This document shows positions 6,576 through 13,624 of a DNA stretch of 18,636 nt, in pieces (position 1 is the first letter of the stretch; every line of letters begins with the position of its first letter). Both the position numbers and the translations under genes were made by a program. The notes under the pieces were generated by a model. That model was not told the DNA's origin, did no database searches, and worked only from the letters and a program-made list of their open reading frames with translations. This DNA is from Clostridiales bacterium UBA7573 (GTDB lineage: Bacteria > Bacillota > Clostridia > Oscillospirales > CAG-272): contig DLLB01000064.1 of NCBI GenBank assembly GCA_002477905.1, positions 1-18,636 on the forward strand, given 5' to 3'.

Positions 6576-7797
6576 AGCGCGCCACCTCCGTATCCGCGTG
6601 TCGGCGGTATTTTTGCAGATAGCGGACTTTGTGCAAAAACAGGTAGAACCGCCGCCGCAGATTATGCCGCAGATCATACGGCGCGTCGAACGAATTTGCG
6701 GCAAGTCCTGCGCGTTTGGCACATTTTAACTGCCGGACGGTCGCTTTGGGCAGATGGCGAAAAACCGCTCGATCCGGCACGCACCGCCAGTATACGCCGA
6801 TCTTCGGAGATCGCTTCGGCAGTTTTTGCAGAAAAATCAGATCTTCCGCCAGCAGCCGCGCAGGATTCAAGCCCGCGGCGCACAAATAGTAATTGCTTCG
6901 TCCCTGCCGCGCATTAAGCTCCAGCACATAATACGTTTTCTTTTGCGCGTCATAGCGCAGATCAAAGTTGGCAAAGCCCCGATACCCATAGGTGTTGAGC
7001 AGTGTCACGACGCGGTCGTACAGAAACGGCGGTGTCGGACGGGTGAGAATCGCCACGGGATTGCCTGTGCCGCGCGGGGTGTGTTCTTCCAAAAGCACCT
7101 GCCCAAAACAAGCGGCGGCAACCTTTCCGGTTCGGTCGGAATAGGTGGTGAATACATAGGAAGCATCGTCTCCGCCGGGCAAATACTGTTGCAAGATCAT
7201 GGATTTGGAATAACCTGCGGCAAAGATCCGGTCAAGCGTCTGCCGGAGCGCCGCTTCCGAGCGGATGAGATAAACCTTGCGCATGCCAGCAAACGGGTGC
7301 GCAAAATAAGCCGCGCTGTCGGCGGGTTTCAGAATCAGCGGATAAGGAAAAGGAGGCGTGGGAAGCGGCTGCCCGAAGTGAAAAAAGAGACTCTGCGGAT
7401 GCGGCAGATCATAGGCGCGGCACAGTGCGGCGAACGAGGCTTTGTCCGTCAGACGTTCCAGCAGATTGGCATCCGCATAAGGAAGCAGATAATCCGGCGC
7501 AAGCTCCGCCCTGTGGCGGGCAAGCGTCTGCACATAAGCGTCCGTACAGCCAATGACCAGACGCTTCGGCGCGGGAGGCTGCGCGTTTGCAATCTTCTGT
7601 AAGAGCGAGACGGTGAAAGATTCGTCCGCAAGATCCGGCACCGCGTGAAAGTGCAGGCAATGTGCGGTGGCGGTAATAGGAAGCGCACGCTGCCCGATGA
7701 CGGTGGCGCAAACGCCGTATGCTTCATAAAAAGCGCGCGCCATGTGATAACAGTTTAAGTCCGCGCCGAGTAAGATCGGCGGTAGTACGGAGGTCAT
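6559..7797 (-). CDS. ATP-grasp ligase resembling D-aspartate ligase (Asl family)
   Basis: Cytoplasmic ATP-dependent carboxylate-amine ligase, 412 aa. ATP-grasp elements can be followed: ILKPAD (155-160, nucleotide-binding Lys157), the adenine-side segment ILQQYLPGGDD (201-211), Asp in FDLRYD (278-283) and the metal-binding ELNARQGRSNYY (293-304). The QGRSNYY segment and overall length are like the D-aspartate ligases (Aslfm of Enterococcus faecium, AslA of Lactococcus) that couple the beta-carboxylate of D-Asp to the epsilon-amine of stem L-Lys. This is judged from memory of the family, not an alignment. The C-terminal 80 residues are very basic. The ATG at 7797 overlaps the amidotransferase stop (ATGA) and has AAGGAGA nine bases upstream; its 3' end overlaps the racemase gene. 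In E. faecium the ligase and aspartate racemase genes are likewise adjacent. Alternative: an ATP-grasp ligase for another peptide bond. Confidence 0.8.
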   Translation of the reverse strand: MTSVLPPILLGADLNCYHMARAFYEAYGVCATVIGQRALPITATAHCLHFHAVPDLADESFTVSLLQKIANAQPPAPKRLVIGCTDAYVQTLARHRAELAPDYLLPYADANLLERLTDKASFAALCRAYDLPHPQSLFFHFGQPLPTPPFPYPLILKPADSAAYFAHPFAGMRKVYLIRSEAALRQTLDRIFAAGYSKSMILQQYLPGGDDASYVFTTYSDRTGKVAAACFGQVLLEEHTPRGTGNPVAILTRPTPPFLYDRVVTLLNTYGYRGFANFDLRYDAQKKTYYVLELNARQGRSNYYLCAAGLNPARLLAEDLIFLQKLPKRSPKIGVYWRCVPDRAVFRHLPKATVRQLKCAKRAGLAANSFDAPYDLRHNLRRRFYLFLHKVRYLQKYRRHADTEVARFAEQT

Positions 7798-9656
7798 AAA
7801 GCGATGTCTCCTTCCAAAAACAAATGGTGCCAGACGAGAAACGTGTAAACGGTAAACAGCTTCCGCCCGTAGTTCCCTTTTCCCGCAGTGTGTGCGTCGA
7901 GCAGGGCACAAAGGCGATCTGGATCAAAATACTGCGCTGCCGCGTCTGTCTGAAACGCCGTGCGTAACATTTTGGCAAATTGCGGTTGTAAAAACCAATA
8001 CCGGATGGGAACAGGAAATCCTTTTTTCTTCCGTTCTGCCACAACGTGCGGCAAAACGGTTTCGGCGGCACGGCGCAAAGCCACTTTGCCACACGTTCCG
8101 CGGACTCTTTCGGAAACAGGTAAGGACAGGGCGAGCGCAAGTACCTCCGTATCCAGATACGGCACGCGCAGTTCCAGGGAAGCCGCCATGCTCATACGGT
8201 CAGCTTTGCGCAGGATGTCTAACGGCAAAAAACGCCGCAGATCTAGCTGCTGTTTATAGGAAACTTCATCGGCGTCCGGGATGGTCTGCGCCACTTTGCC
8301 GGTATACTCCCAAGCATCCGGATAATCGCGGTAGGCGGGACGCAGAAATGCGCGCGCTTCTTTGGCGGAAAAAATCTCTGCCTGCCCCAAGAAATGCCGT
8401 TCGGGACGTCCGTCCGCGCGTAGAATCCCGTCGTGTCCGGGAAAATAGGGAAGATGGCACACAAGGTCGGAGGCGCCCCGCCGCATCCAGGCGGGCAGAC
8501 GCTTCCACCTTTGCACAGCCACAGAATCTGCATAAGTTTCATATCCGCCGAACAGTTCATCCGCTCCCTCTCCCGATAAGACGACCTTAACTTGCTTTGC
8601 GGCTTCTTGGCATAGGAACCACAGTGGCAGAACCGATGGATTGGCATAAGGTTCTTCCATGTGATACTGAATTTTGGGGAGCGCATCCATGCATGCCTGT
8701 GTGTCAAGCGTGCGGGAAGTGTGGGAAAATCCAAAGGCGTCGGCAAGCGTCTGCGCAAGCGGTGTTTCATCGAATTTACCGGTCGGCGCCTGACCATGGC
8801 TTTCTGTGTCCAAAAAACCGACAGAGAAGGTCTTTTCCGGACGTAGAAGCGCACAGAGTAAGCCCGAATCCACTCCGCCGGAGAGGAACGCGCCCACTGC
8901 AACGTCCGCTTGCCGGTGCAAGTGTACGGAATCTTCGATGCAATGGAGCAGATCGGGGCAGTCGCTTCCTGTCTGTTTGGCAAACGGTGCGAAGGTGTGA
9001 TAAGCGGTATCTGTCAAAATTCCGTAGCGGTAGGTCAGCGTGTGACCGGGTGCAAGCTCCTGCACCCGTGCAAAGAACGGCGCTTCCGGTACGGCATATT
9101 GCAGGGACAGATACGGCAGGATTGCCGCGGGATTCAGCTTTTTCTCAAATTGCGGATGTGAAAAAAAGCATTTGATTTCCGAAGCAAATAACAGATTACC
9201 GTCCGGAAGCTGTGTATAAAAAAGCGGCTTGATGCCAAACGGATCACGCGCAAAGAAAAGCTGTTGGCGCTTCTTGTCCCAGATACAGAAGGCAAACATG
9301 CCCCGCAGACGGCGCGGCAGATCCGCTCCATATTCCTCATACCCGTGCAGCAGAACCTCCGTGTCGCACTGACTGCGGAACCGGTGTCCCGCTTGGCATA
9401 ATGCTGCGCGTAGTGCCTGATGATTGTAGATCTCTCCGTTTGCCATACAGACGACCGAGCCGTCCTCATTCTGCATCGGCTGATCTCCTTTTTGCGAGAG
9501 ATCTACAATGGAGAGCCGCCGGAACCCAAGCGCAACCTGCTCGTCAAAATAGGAACCTACGCTGTCCGGTCCCCGGTATTTGATTTTGTCCCGCATGGCA
9601 GAGAGAATCTCCTCCCGCCGTATAATCTGTCCGGTAAATCCTGCAAATCCGCACAA
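7794..9656 (-). CDS. asnB: Asparagine synthase (glutamine-hydrolysing)-type amidotransferase, AsnB/AsnH-like
   Basis: Two-domain enzyme, 620 aa, transferring glutamine-derived ammonia to an adenylated carboxylate. Class II glutaminase domain (about 1-200): nucleophile Cys2 in MCGFAGF, RGPDS (28-32), RRLSIVDLS (46-54), NGEIYNH (73-79), CDTE (97-100), ARDPFGIKPL (136-145). Synthetase domain (about 235-610): PP-loop FLSGGVDS (257-264) and LSGEGADELFGGYE (360-373). The TTG at 9656 is the start because it directly precedes the Cys that must be N-terminal after Met removal, and GGAGAGGAAG lies about ten bases upstream; earlier in-frame ATGs would bury the Cys. It is first in the four-gene unit. Such enzymes make asparagine, but paralogues amidate cell-wall carboxylates (AsnH on cross-bridge D-Asp in Lactococcus, LtsA/AsnB1 on mDAP). 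The context favours a cell-wall substrate; ordinary asparagine synthesis is not excluded. Confidence 0.92.
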   Translation of the reverse strand: MCGFAGFTGQIIRREEILSAMRDKIKYRGPDSVGSYFDEQVALGFRRLSIVDLSQKGDQPMQNEDGSVVCMANGEIYNHQALRAALCQAGHRFRSQCDTEVLLHGYEEYGADLPRRLRGMFAFCIWDKKRQQLFFARDPFGIKPLFYTQLPDGNLLFASEIKCFFSHPQFEKKLNPAAILPYLSLQYAVPEAPFFARVQELAPGHTLTYRYGILTDTAYHTFAPFAKQTGSDCPDLLHCIEDSVHLHRQADVAVGAFLSGGVDSGLLCALLRPEKTFSVGFLDTESHGQAPTGKFDETPLAQTLADAFGFSHTSRTLDTQACMDALPKIQYHMEEPYANPSVLPLWFLCQEAAKQVKVVLSGEGADELFGGYETYADSVAVQRWKRLPAWMRRGASDLVCHLPYFPGHDGILRADGRPERHFLGQAEIFSAKEARAFLRPAYRDYPDAWEYTGKVAQTIPDADEVSYKQQLDLRRFLPLDILRKADRMSMAASLELRVPYLDTEVLALALSLPVSERVRGTCGKVALRRAAETVLPHVVAERKKKGFPVPIRYWFLQPQFAKMLRTAFQTDAAAQYFDPDRLCALLDAHTAGKGNYGRKLFTVYTFLVWHHLFLEGDIAL

Positions 9657-9920
9657 AACTGCCGCACTTCCTCTCCAATCAATCGGTGTTAGTATCTCCG
9701 CTTTTTCAAAAATCATAACCGCCGCCCGTAAAAAACGGCAAAGTCGCGTTTCTTTGGAAAAAAAGTTGTATTTCTGCGGAAAAGAATGCCCGAAGCAGTT
9801 GACAATTCGGGGGGGGTTCATGTATAATAAATAAGAAATAGATCTTGAATATGTATTTTTATGCGCGGCTGGCATTTTGGCAGGCAAAAAGCCGGAAGGC
9901 GGCGCGGAAATGGGGAAATT
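9657..9920. other. Divergent intergenic region
   Basis: 264 bp between the divergent amidotransferase and nusB genes. It contains the strong plus-strand promoter at 9799-9828. No clear minus-strand promoter for the amidotransferase operon could be picked; the AT-rich stretch 9820-9845 read on the minus strand offers only weak matches (TATACA-like -10). No convincing gene is present; open frames into this region from both flanking genes lack ribosome-binding sites. Confidence 0.7.
9799..9828 (+). promoter_or_regulatory. Sigma-A promoter of the nusB operon, with a G8 tract in the spacer
   Basis: Perfect -35 TTGACA (9799-9804) and perfect -10 TATAAT (9823-9828) with an 18-bp spacer. The spacer contains eight consecutive G (9809-9816). 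Predicted start near 9835, giving a leader of about 85 bases before the nusB ATG at 9921. It is the only strong promoter seen ahead of the nine-gene run from nusB to recN. Confidence 0.9.
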
Positions 9921-10334
9921 ATGCACAGAAGACAAGCGCGAGAGACAGCGTTCGGATTGATTTATGCCGCACAGTTTCAAATGGACGAGCCGCTGATGGA
10001 TTTATACGCAAACGCACAGCGGGAGCTCGGATTTGAGGATGATCCCTATGTACGGACCGTCTTTTTCGGTACCTGCGAAAAGATGCCGGAACTGGATGAG
10101 AAAATTCTGGCAAGTGCGAAGGGCTGGACGCTCAAGCGGATGCCGCCTGTATCGCTTGCCATCATGCGTCTGGCAATGTATGAAATGCTGTACTGCGACG
10201 ATGTACCGTTTGCCATTGCGGTAAACGAGGCGGTCGAACTTGCCAAGAAATACGATGACGAGAAAGCGCCCGCCTTTATCAACGGCGTGCTGAATGCCGC
10301 AGGCCGTGCGGAAAATCTGCATTTGCCGTCATGA
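9921..10334 (+). CDS. nusB: Transcription antitermination factor NusB
   Basis: RNA-binding antitermination factor that with NusE/S10 binds boxA, chiefly during rRNA transcription. It is 137 aa, the usual length. The family pattern is clear: RRQARETAFGLIYAAQF (residues 3-19), LDEKI (about 58-62), WTLKRMPPVSLAIMRLAMYEML (about 68-89), VPFAIAVNEAVELAKKYDDEKAPAFINGVLNA (about 94-125). The ATG at 9921 is preferred over an upstream in-frame ATG at 9861 because the family begins at this point and GGGGA lies six bases before it; the extension would be basic and without homology. First gene after the promoter at 9799-9828. It overlaps the next gene by the ATGA at 10331-10334. Confidence 0.95.
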   Translation: MHRRQARETAFGLIYAAQFQMDEPLMDLYANAQRELGFEDDPYVRTVFFGTCEKMPELDEKILASAKGWTLKRMPPVSLAIMRLAMYEMLYCDDVPFAIAVNEAVELAKKYDDEKAPAFINGVLNAAGRAENLHLPS

Positions 10335-11251
10335 GTCTCTATCTTGGGATTGATACCAGTAACTACACCACCTCCCTTGCACTGGCGGACGAAAACGGGA
10401 TCTTGGAAAATCTCAAATTGCCGCTTGCGGTTGCGGAGGATGCGGTGGGACTGCGGCAGAGCGACGCGGTATTTGCACATGTGAAAAATCTGCCGCTGAT
10501 TTTTGAAAAACTCGGTGCAAGAAACATCTGCGCGCTCGGCTATTCCGGTGCGCCACGCGACAGCGAGGGTTCTTATATGCCTTGCTTTTTGACCGGAGAA
10601 ATGGTCGGACGCGCCGTCGGCGCATTGCTTGGTATCCCGGTATACCGGTTTTCCCATCAACGCGGACACTTGATGGCGGCGGCTTATTCTGCCGGATGTC
10701 TGCCGCTTCTTGCCGCACCGATGCTGGCATTCCATGTATCCGGCGGGACGACCGATCTTTTGCTTTGCGACAAACAAACCGTCACGCAGATCGGCAAAAG
10801 TGCGGACCTGCATGCGGGACAGGCAGTGGATCGCATTGGGAAATTGCTCGGATTGCGCTTCCCGTGCGGGATGGCGCTGGAGGCGCTTGCCAAGGAAGCA
10901 GATGCGGCAAGCGTGCCGTATTGCAAAATTTGCGTCAAAGATTGCGACTGTCATTTGTCGGGATTAGAAAATCAGGCGCAGAAACTGCTTGCAACGGGAG
11001 TGCCGCATGCGGTAGTTGCGCGGTACACCTTGCATTTTTTGATGTATACCCTTGCCACCATGACGAAAAACGCAAGAGCTATCTACGGCAATTTGCCGGT
11101 GTTATATGCAGGCGGCGTGATGAGCAACGGATTGATACAGGCGTATCTGCGCAAGATGCCGGATACCTATTTTGCCGCACCGGCTTTTTCTGCGGATAAT
11201 GCCGCCGGGATTGCTTTGCTTTGCCGGGAGGCGGCACAGGCAAACGGCTGA
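10331..11251 (+). CDS. TsaD/Kae1-like paralogue (M22 glycoprotease-fold protein of unknown function)
   Basis: 306-aa protein of the ASKHA/Kae1 fold. It keeps the metal-binding HQRGH (109-113, the HxxxH of TsaD), the phosphate-binding SGGTTD (137-142) and the C-terminal ADNAAGIA (288-295, with metal-ligand-like Asp289), plus the N-terminal LGIDTSNYTTSLAL (5-18). It is shorter than true TsaD (about 335-345 aa) and differs where TsaD has the SGGHTQL and DNAAMIA motifs. Such paralogues are found between nusB and xseA in many Clostridia and are often misannotated as O-sialoglycoprotein endopeptidase. Whether it binds ATP, makes t6A or has another role is not known. It overlaps nusB by 4 bp, so it is translationally coupled. 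It is unlikely to be the cell's only TsaD; the standard tsaD would be expected elsewhere. Confidence 0.85.
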   Translation: MSLYLGIDTSNYTTSLALADENGILENLKLPLAVAEDAVGLRQSDAVFAHVKNLPLIFEKLGARNICALGYSGAPRDSEGSYMPCFLTGEMVGRAVGALLGIPVYRFSHQRGHLMAAAYSAGCLPLLAAPMLAFHVSGGTTDLLLCDKQTVTQIGKSADLHAGQAVDRIGKLLGLRFPCGMALEALAKEADAASVPYCKICVKDCDCHLSGLENQAQKLLATGVPHAVVARYTLHFLMYTLATMTKNARAIYGNLPVLYAGGVMSNGLIQAYLRKMPDTYFAAPAFSADNAAGIALLCREAAQANG

Positions 11252-11293
11252 TTTGAAATTTCAGAGGAGAAAGATTGGGAAAGGAGCGACGGA

Positions 11294-12514
11294 ATGGATA
11301 CGGAAAACCGACAGATTTATACGGTTTCTCAGGTGAATGAACTGGTGAAGAAGCTGATTGAAACTGCGCCGTCGCTTTCCAATGTGTACTTGCGCGGAGA
11401 GATCTCCAATTTCACCAATCACCGCACCGGACACTTTTACTTTTCTTTGAAAGACGAAGGCGGCTTGATCCGTGCGATCATGTTCCGCTCCAGCGCATCC
11501 AAGCTGAAGTTTGTGCCGGAGGACGGAATGAAGATCCTCGCGCGCGGCAGAATCGCGTGCTATCCGAAAGAAGGACAGTACCAGTTTTATGCCGAAGAAA
11601 TGGAACCGGACGGTGTGGGTGCGCTGTATATCGCGTTTGAACAGTTGAAGAAACGGCTTGCGGCGGAGGGATTGTTTGATCCGGCACACAAGAAACCGCT
11701 TCCGAAAATTCCGCGCCGTATCGGCATTATCACCTCGCCGACCGGTGCCGCCATAAGAGATATGATTCATGTCACGGGCAGGCGGTTCCCGTATGCGGAG
11801 TTGATCCTGTATCCTGCGTTGGTGCAGGGGGACGGCGCCGCGCCGCAACTGATCGAGGGACTGCGGTGCTTCAATACGAAAGTGCCGGTGGATGTGATTA
11901 TCCTCGGACGCGGCGGCGGTTCCATGGAAGACTTGTGGGCATTCAATGAAGAATCCCTTGCCCGCGCTGTCTATGCGTCCAGAGTGCCGGTCATTTCCGC
12001 GGTCGGTCATGAAACGGATTTTACCATTTGTGATTTTGTAGCGGATCGGCGTGCGCCGACGCCTTCTGCGGCGGCAGAGATCGCCGTTCCGCAGACTGCG
12101 GAACTGGAACAGAAATTTTTGAATATCACCGCACGGTTTCTGCAATATTTAAACAGTCAGATCACCATTTTAAGACAAAGAGTGGAGCAGTGTGCGAAAA
12201 GTCCCGCGCTGGCTTCCCCCACCCGCTATCTGGACGAAAAACGCACCGAGGTGTTCGGACTGGCAAGACAGCTTGACCACACCATGCGCTTAAGGCTCGG
12301 AGAAAAGCAGACCGTGTTCGCCGCTTATACGGCAAAATTGGAAGCGCTGAATCCCATGGCGGTCATTTCCCGCGGTTACGCCGCTGTGTTTGACGCTTCC
12401 CAAACTTTATTGAAAAGTATCCGGCAGGTGAAAACCGGAGAGGCAGTGTCGCTTCGGTTGTCCGATGGCACCGTACACGCGACCGTGGACAGCATACAGG
12501 CGCGAAAGGAGTAG
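11294..12514 (+). CDS. xseA: Exodeoxyribonuclease VII large subunit
   Basis: Large catalytic subunit of ExoVII, which degrades single-stranded DNA from both ends to short oligonucleotides in repair. It is 406 aa. N-terminal OB-fold (about 5-105: YTVSQVNELVKKLIE, VYLRGEISNF, GHFYFSLKD), then the catalytic domain with RIGIITSPTGAAIRDM (142-157), GRGGGSMEDLWAFNE (205-219), VGHETDFT (237-244) and DRRAPTPSAAAE (251-262). A coiled-coil region follows (about 268-345), and the C-terminal NPMAVISRGYA closes the protein. The ATG at 11294 has AAAGGAG seven bases upstream. It is followed after 3 bp by the small subunit gene, the usual pair. Confidence 0.97.
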   Translation: MDTENRQIYTVSQVNELVKKLIETAPSLSNVYLRGEISNFTNHRTGHFYFSLKDEGGLIRAIMFRSSASKLKFVPEDGMKILARGRIACYPKEGQYQFYAEEMEPDGVGALYIAFEQLKKRLAAEGLFDPAHKKPLPKIPRRIGIITSPTGAAIRDMIHVTGRRFPYAELILYPALVQGDGAAPQLIEGLRCFNTKVPVDVIILGRGGGSMEDLWAFNEESLARAVYASRVPVISAVGHETDFTICDFVADRRAPTPSAAAEIAVPQTAELEQKFLNITARFLQYLNSQITILRQRVEQCAKSPALASPTRYLDEKRTEVFGLARQLDHTMRLRLGEKQTVFAAYTAKLEALNPMAVISRGYAAVFDASQTLLKSIRQVKTGEAVSLRLSDGTVHATVDSIQARKE

Positions 12515-12517
12515 AAG

Positions 12518-12769
12518 ATGGAACAAAATACACAACAGACCGGAAAAGAACTGACGTTTGAAGAAGCGCTCGCGCGGTTACAGCAGATTTTGCAGTCTTT
12601 GGAGAGCGGAAACGCACCGCTGGACGATTCCCTTGCCATGTATGAAGAAGGGGTGCGGCTTGTCAAGCTGTGTAATCAGAAATTAGACAGCGCACAACAG
12701 CGCGTAAAGATTCTGGAAACGGGAGAGGACGGGAATTACAGTGAACAAGATTTCACAAAGACTGAATGA
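12518..12769 (+). CDS. xseB: Exodeoxyribonuclease VII small subunit
   Basis: 83-aa small subunit of ExoVII. The family pattern LTFEEALARLQQILQSLESGNAPLDDSLAMYEEGVRLVKLCNQKL (about residues 12-56) is complete; it forms a helical hairpin that coats the XseA coiled coil. The ATG has AAAGGAG six bases upstream. It begins 3 bp after xseA and its end overlaps ispA by 29 bp, so all three are likely translated in a coupled way. The C-terminal acidic tail is unremarkable. Confidence 0.96.
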   Translation: MEQNTQQTGKELTFEEALARLQQILQSLESGNAPLDDSLAMYEEGVRLVKLCNQKLDSAQQRVKILETGEDGNYSEQDFTKTE

Positions 12770-13622
12770 GCATGCCAATACCGTAGAAGCGGCACTGCAT
12801 GGCTATCTGGATGTACGCACCTCCGTGGTCAGCCCTTTGTATGAGGCGGTCAAATACAGCACTTATGCGGGCGGTAAACGCATTCGTCCGGCACTGGTAA
12901 TGGAATTCTGCCGGATGTTCGGCGGAAGCGACGCAATGGCAATCCCGTTTGCATGCGCGGTGGAATGTGTGCATACCTATTCGTTGATTCACGACGATCT
13001 TCCCTGCATGGACGATGACGATCTGCGGCGCGGAAAACCTTCCAATCATAAAGTTTATGGGGAGGCTACGGCGCTTCTGGCAGGCGACGCTCTGCTCACT
13101 TTCGCATTTGAATTGCTTGCGGAAAAGTCCATCGCGCCGAAATCCGATACCCTTGCCGCCATTGCGATTCTTGCAAAATGCGCGGGTATGGCGGGGATGA
13201 TCGGCGGTCAGCAGTTGGATTTGAACGGAGAACGCAATCTTCATGATTTAGAAACGATCAAACAGATGGATCGGATGAAAACCGGCGCGCTGTTAAAAGC
13301 CTCCTGTCAGCTGGGGTGCTGTGCGGCAGGGTATTCGTCCGACCGTGCAAAACTGGATGCCGCCGCGGAGTATGCGGAGCATCTGGGAGTGGCATTCCAG
13401 GCGATTGACGATGTACTGGATGTGGAAGGCAATGAGAAAACGATGGGAAAACAAACGCATCTGGATACGGGCAAAACAACGTTTTTGCGGTATATGACGC
13501 CGGGCGAGGCGCGCACATTTGCCGCTGCCGAAACGAGGACCGCCTGCCGTGCGATTGAATTCTATCCCGGTTCGGAATTCTTGACGGAGCTTGCCAAAGA
13601 ACTTCTGAACCGAAACAAATAA
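12741..13622 (+). CDS. ispA: Geranylgeranyl/farnesyl diphosphate synthase (polyprenyl synthetase)
   Basis: Trans-prenyltransferase condensing IPP with allylic diphosphates to farnesyl (or geranylgeranyl) diphosphate, feeding undecaprenyl and quinone synthesis. It is 293 aa. The diphosphate-binding motifs are GGKRIRP (44-50), the first Asp-rich motif DDLPCMDDDD (85-94) and RRG (96-98), GQQLDL (156-161), and the second Asp-rich motif DDVLD (223-227) followed by GKQTHLDTGKTTF (236-248). The start is GTG at 12741, inside the end of xseB; no other in-frame start fits the family's N-terminus. The spacing to the next gene is 2 bp. In many Clostridia dxs lies directly downstream; it is absent here. 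Confidence 0.95.
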   Translation: MNKISQRLNEHANTVEAALHGYLDVRTSVVSPLYEAVKYSTYAGGKRIRPALVMEFCRMFGGSDAMAIPFACAVECVHTYSLIHDDLPCMDDDDLRRGKPSNHKVYGEATALLAGDALLTFAFELLAEKSIAPKSDTLAAIAILAKCAGMAGMIGGQQLDLNGERNLHDLETIKQMDRMKTGALLKASCQLGCCAAGYSSDRAKLDAAAEYAEHLGVAFQAIDDVLDVEGNEKTMGKQTHLDTGKTTFLRYMTPGEARTFAAAETRTACRAIEFYPGSEFLTELAKELLNRNK

Positions 13623-13624
13623 CC

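Noticed and set aside
9657..9716. N-terminal extension of the amidotransferase from an ATG at 9716
   Set aside because: It would bury the catalytic Cys of the class II glutaminase domain and has no good ribosome-binding site, unlike the TTG at 9656.
9861..9920. Upstream ATG extension of nusB
   Set aside because: No Shine-Dalgarno, no family similarity in the extra 20 residues, and normal NusB length is reached from 9921.
10046..10954. Long minus-strand open frame (302 codons) opposite nusB and the TsaD-like gene
   Set aside because: It runs antisense through two well-recognised genes, has no ribosome-binding site and no recognisable domain; a composition shadow.
11261..12145. Long minus-strand open frame (294 codons) opposite xseA
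   Set aside because: Wholly antisense to conserved xseA, low-complexity Arg-rich start, no family motifs.
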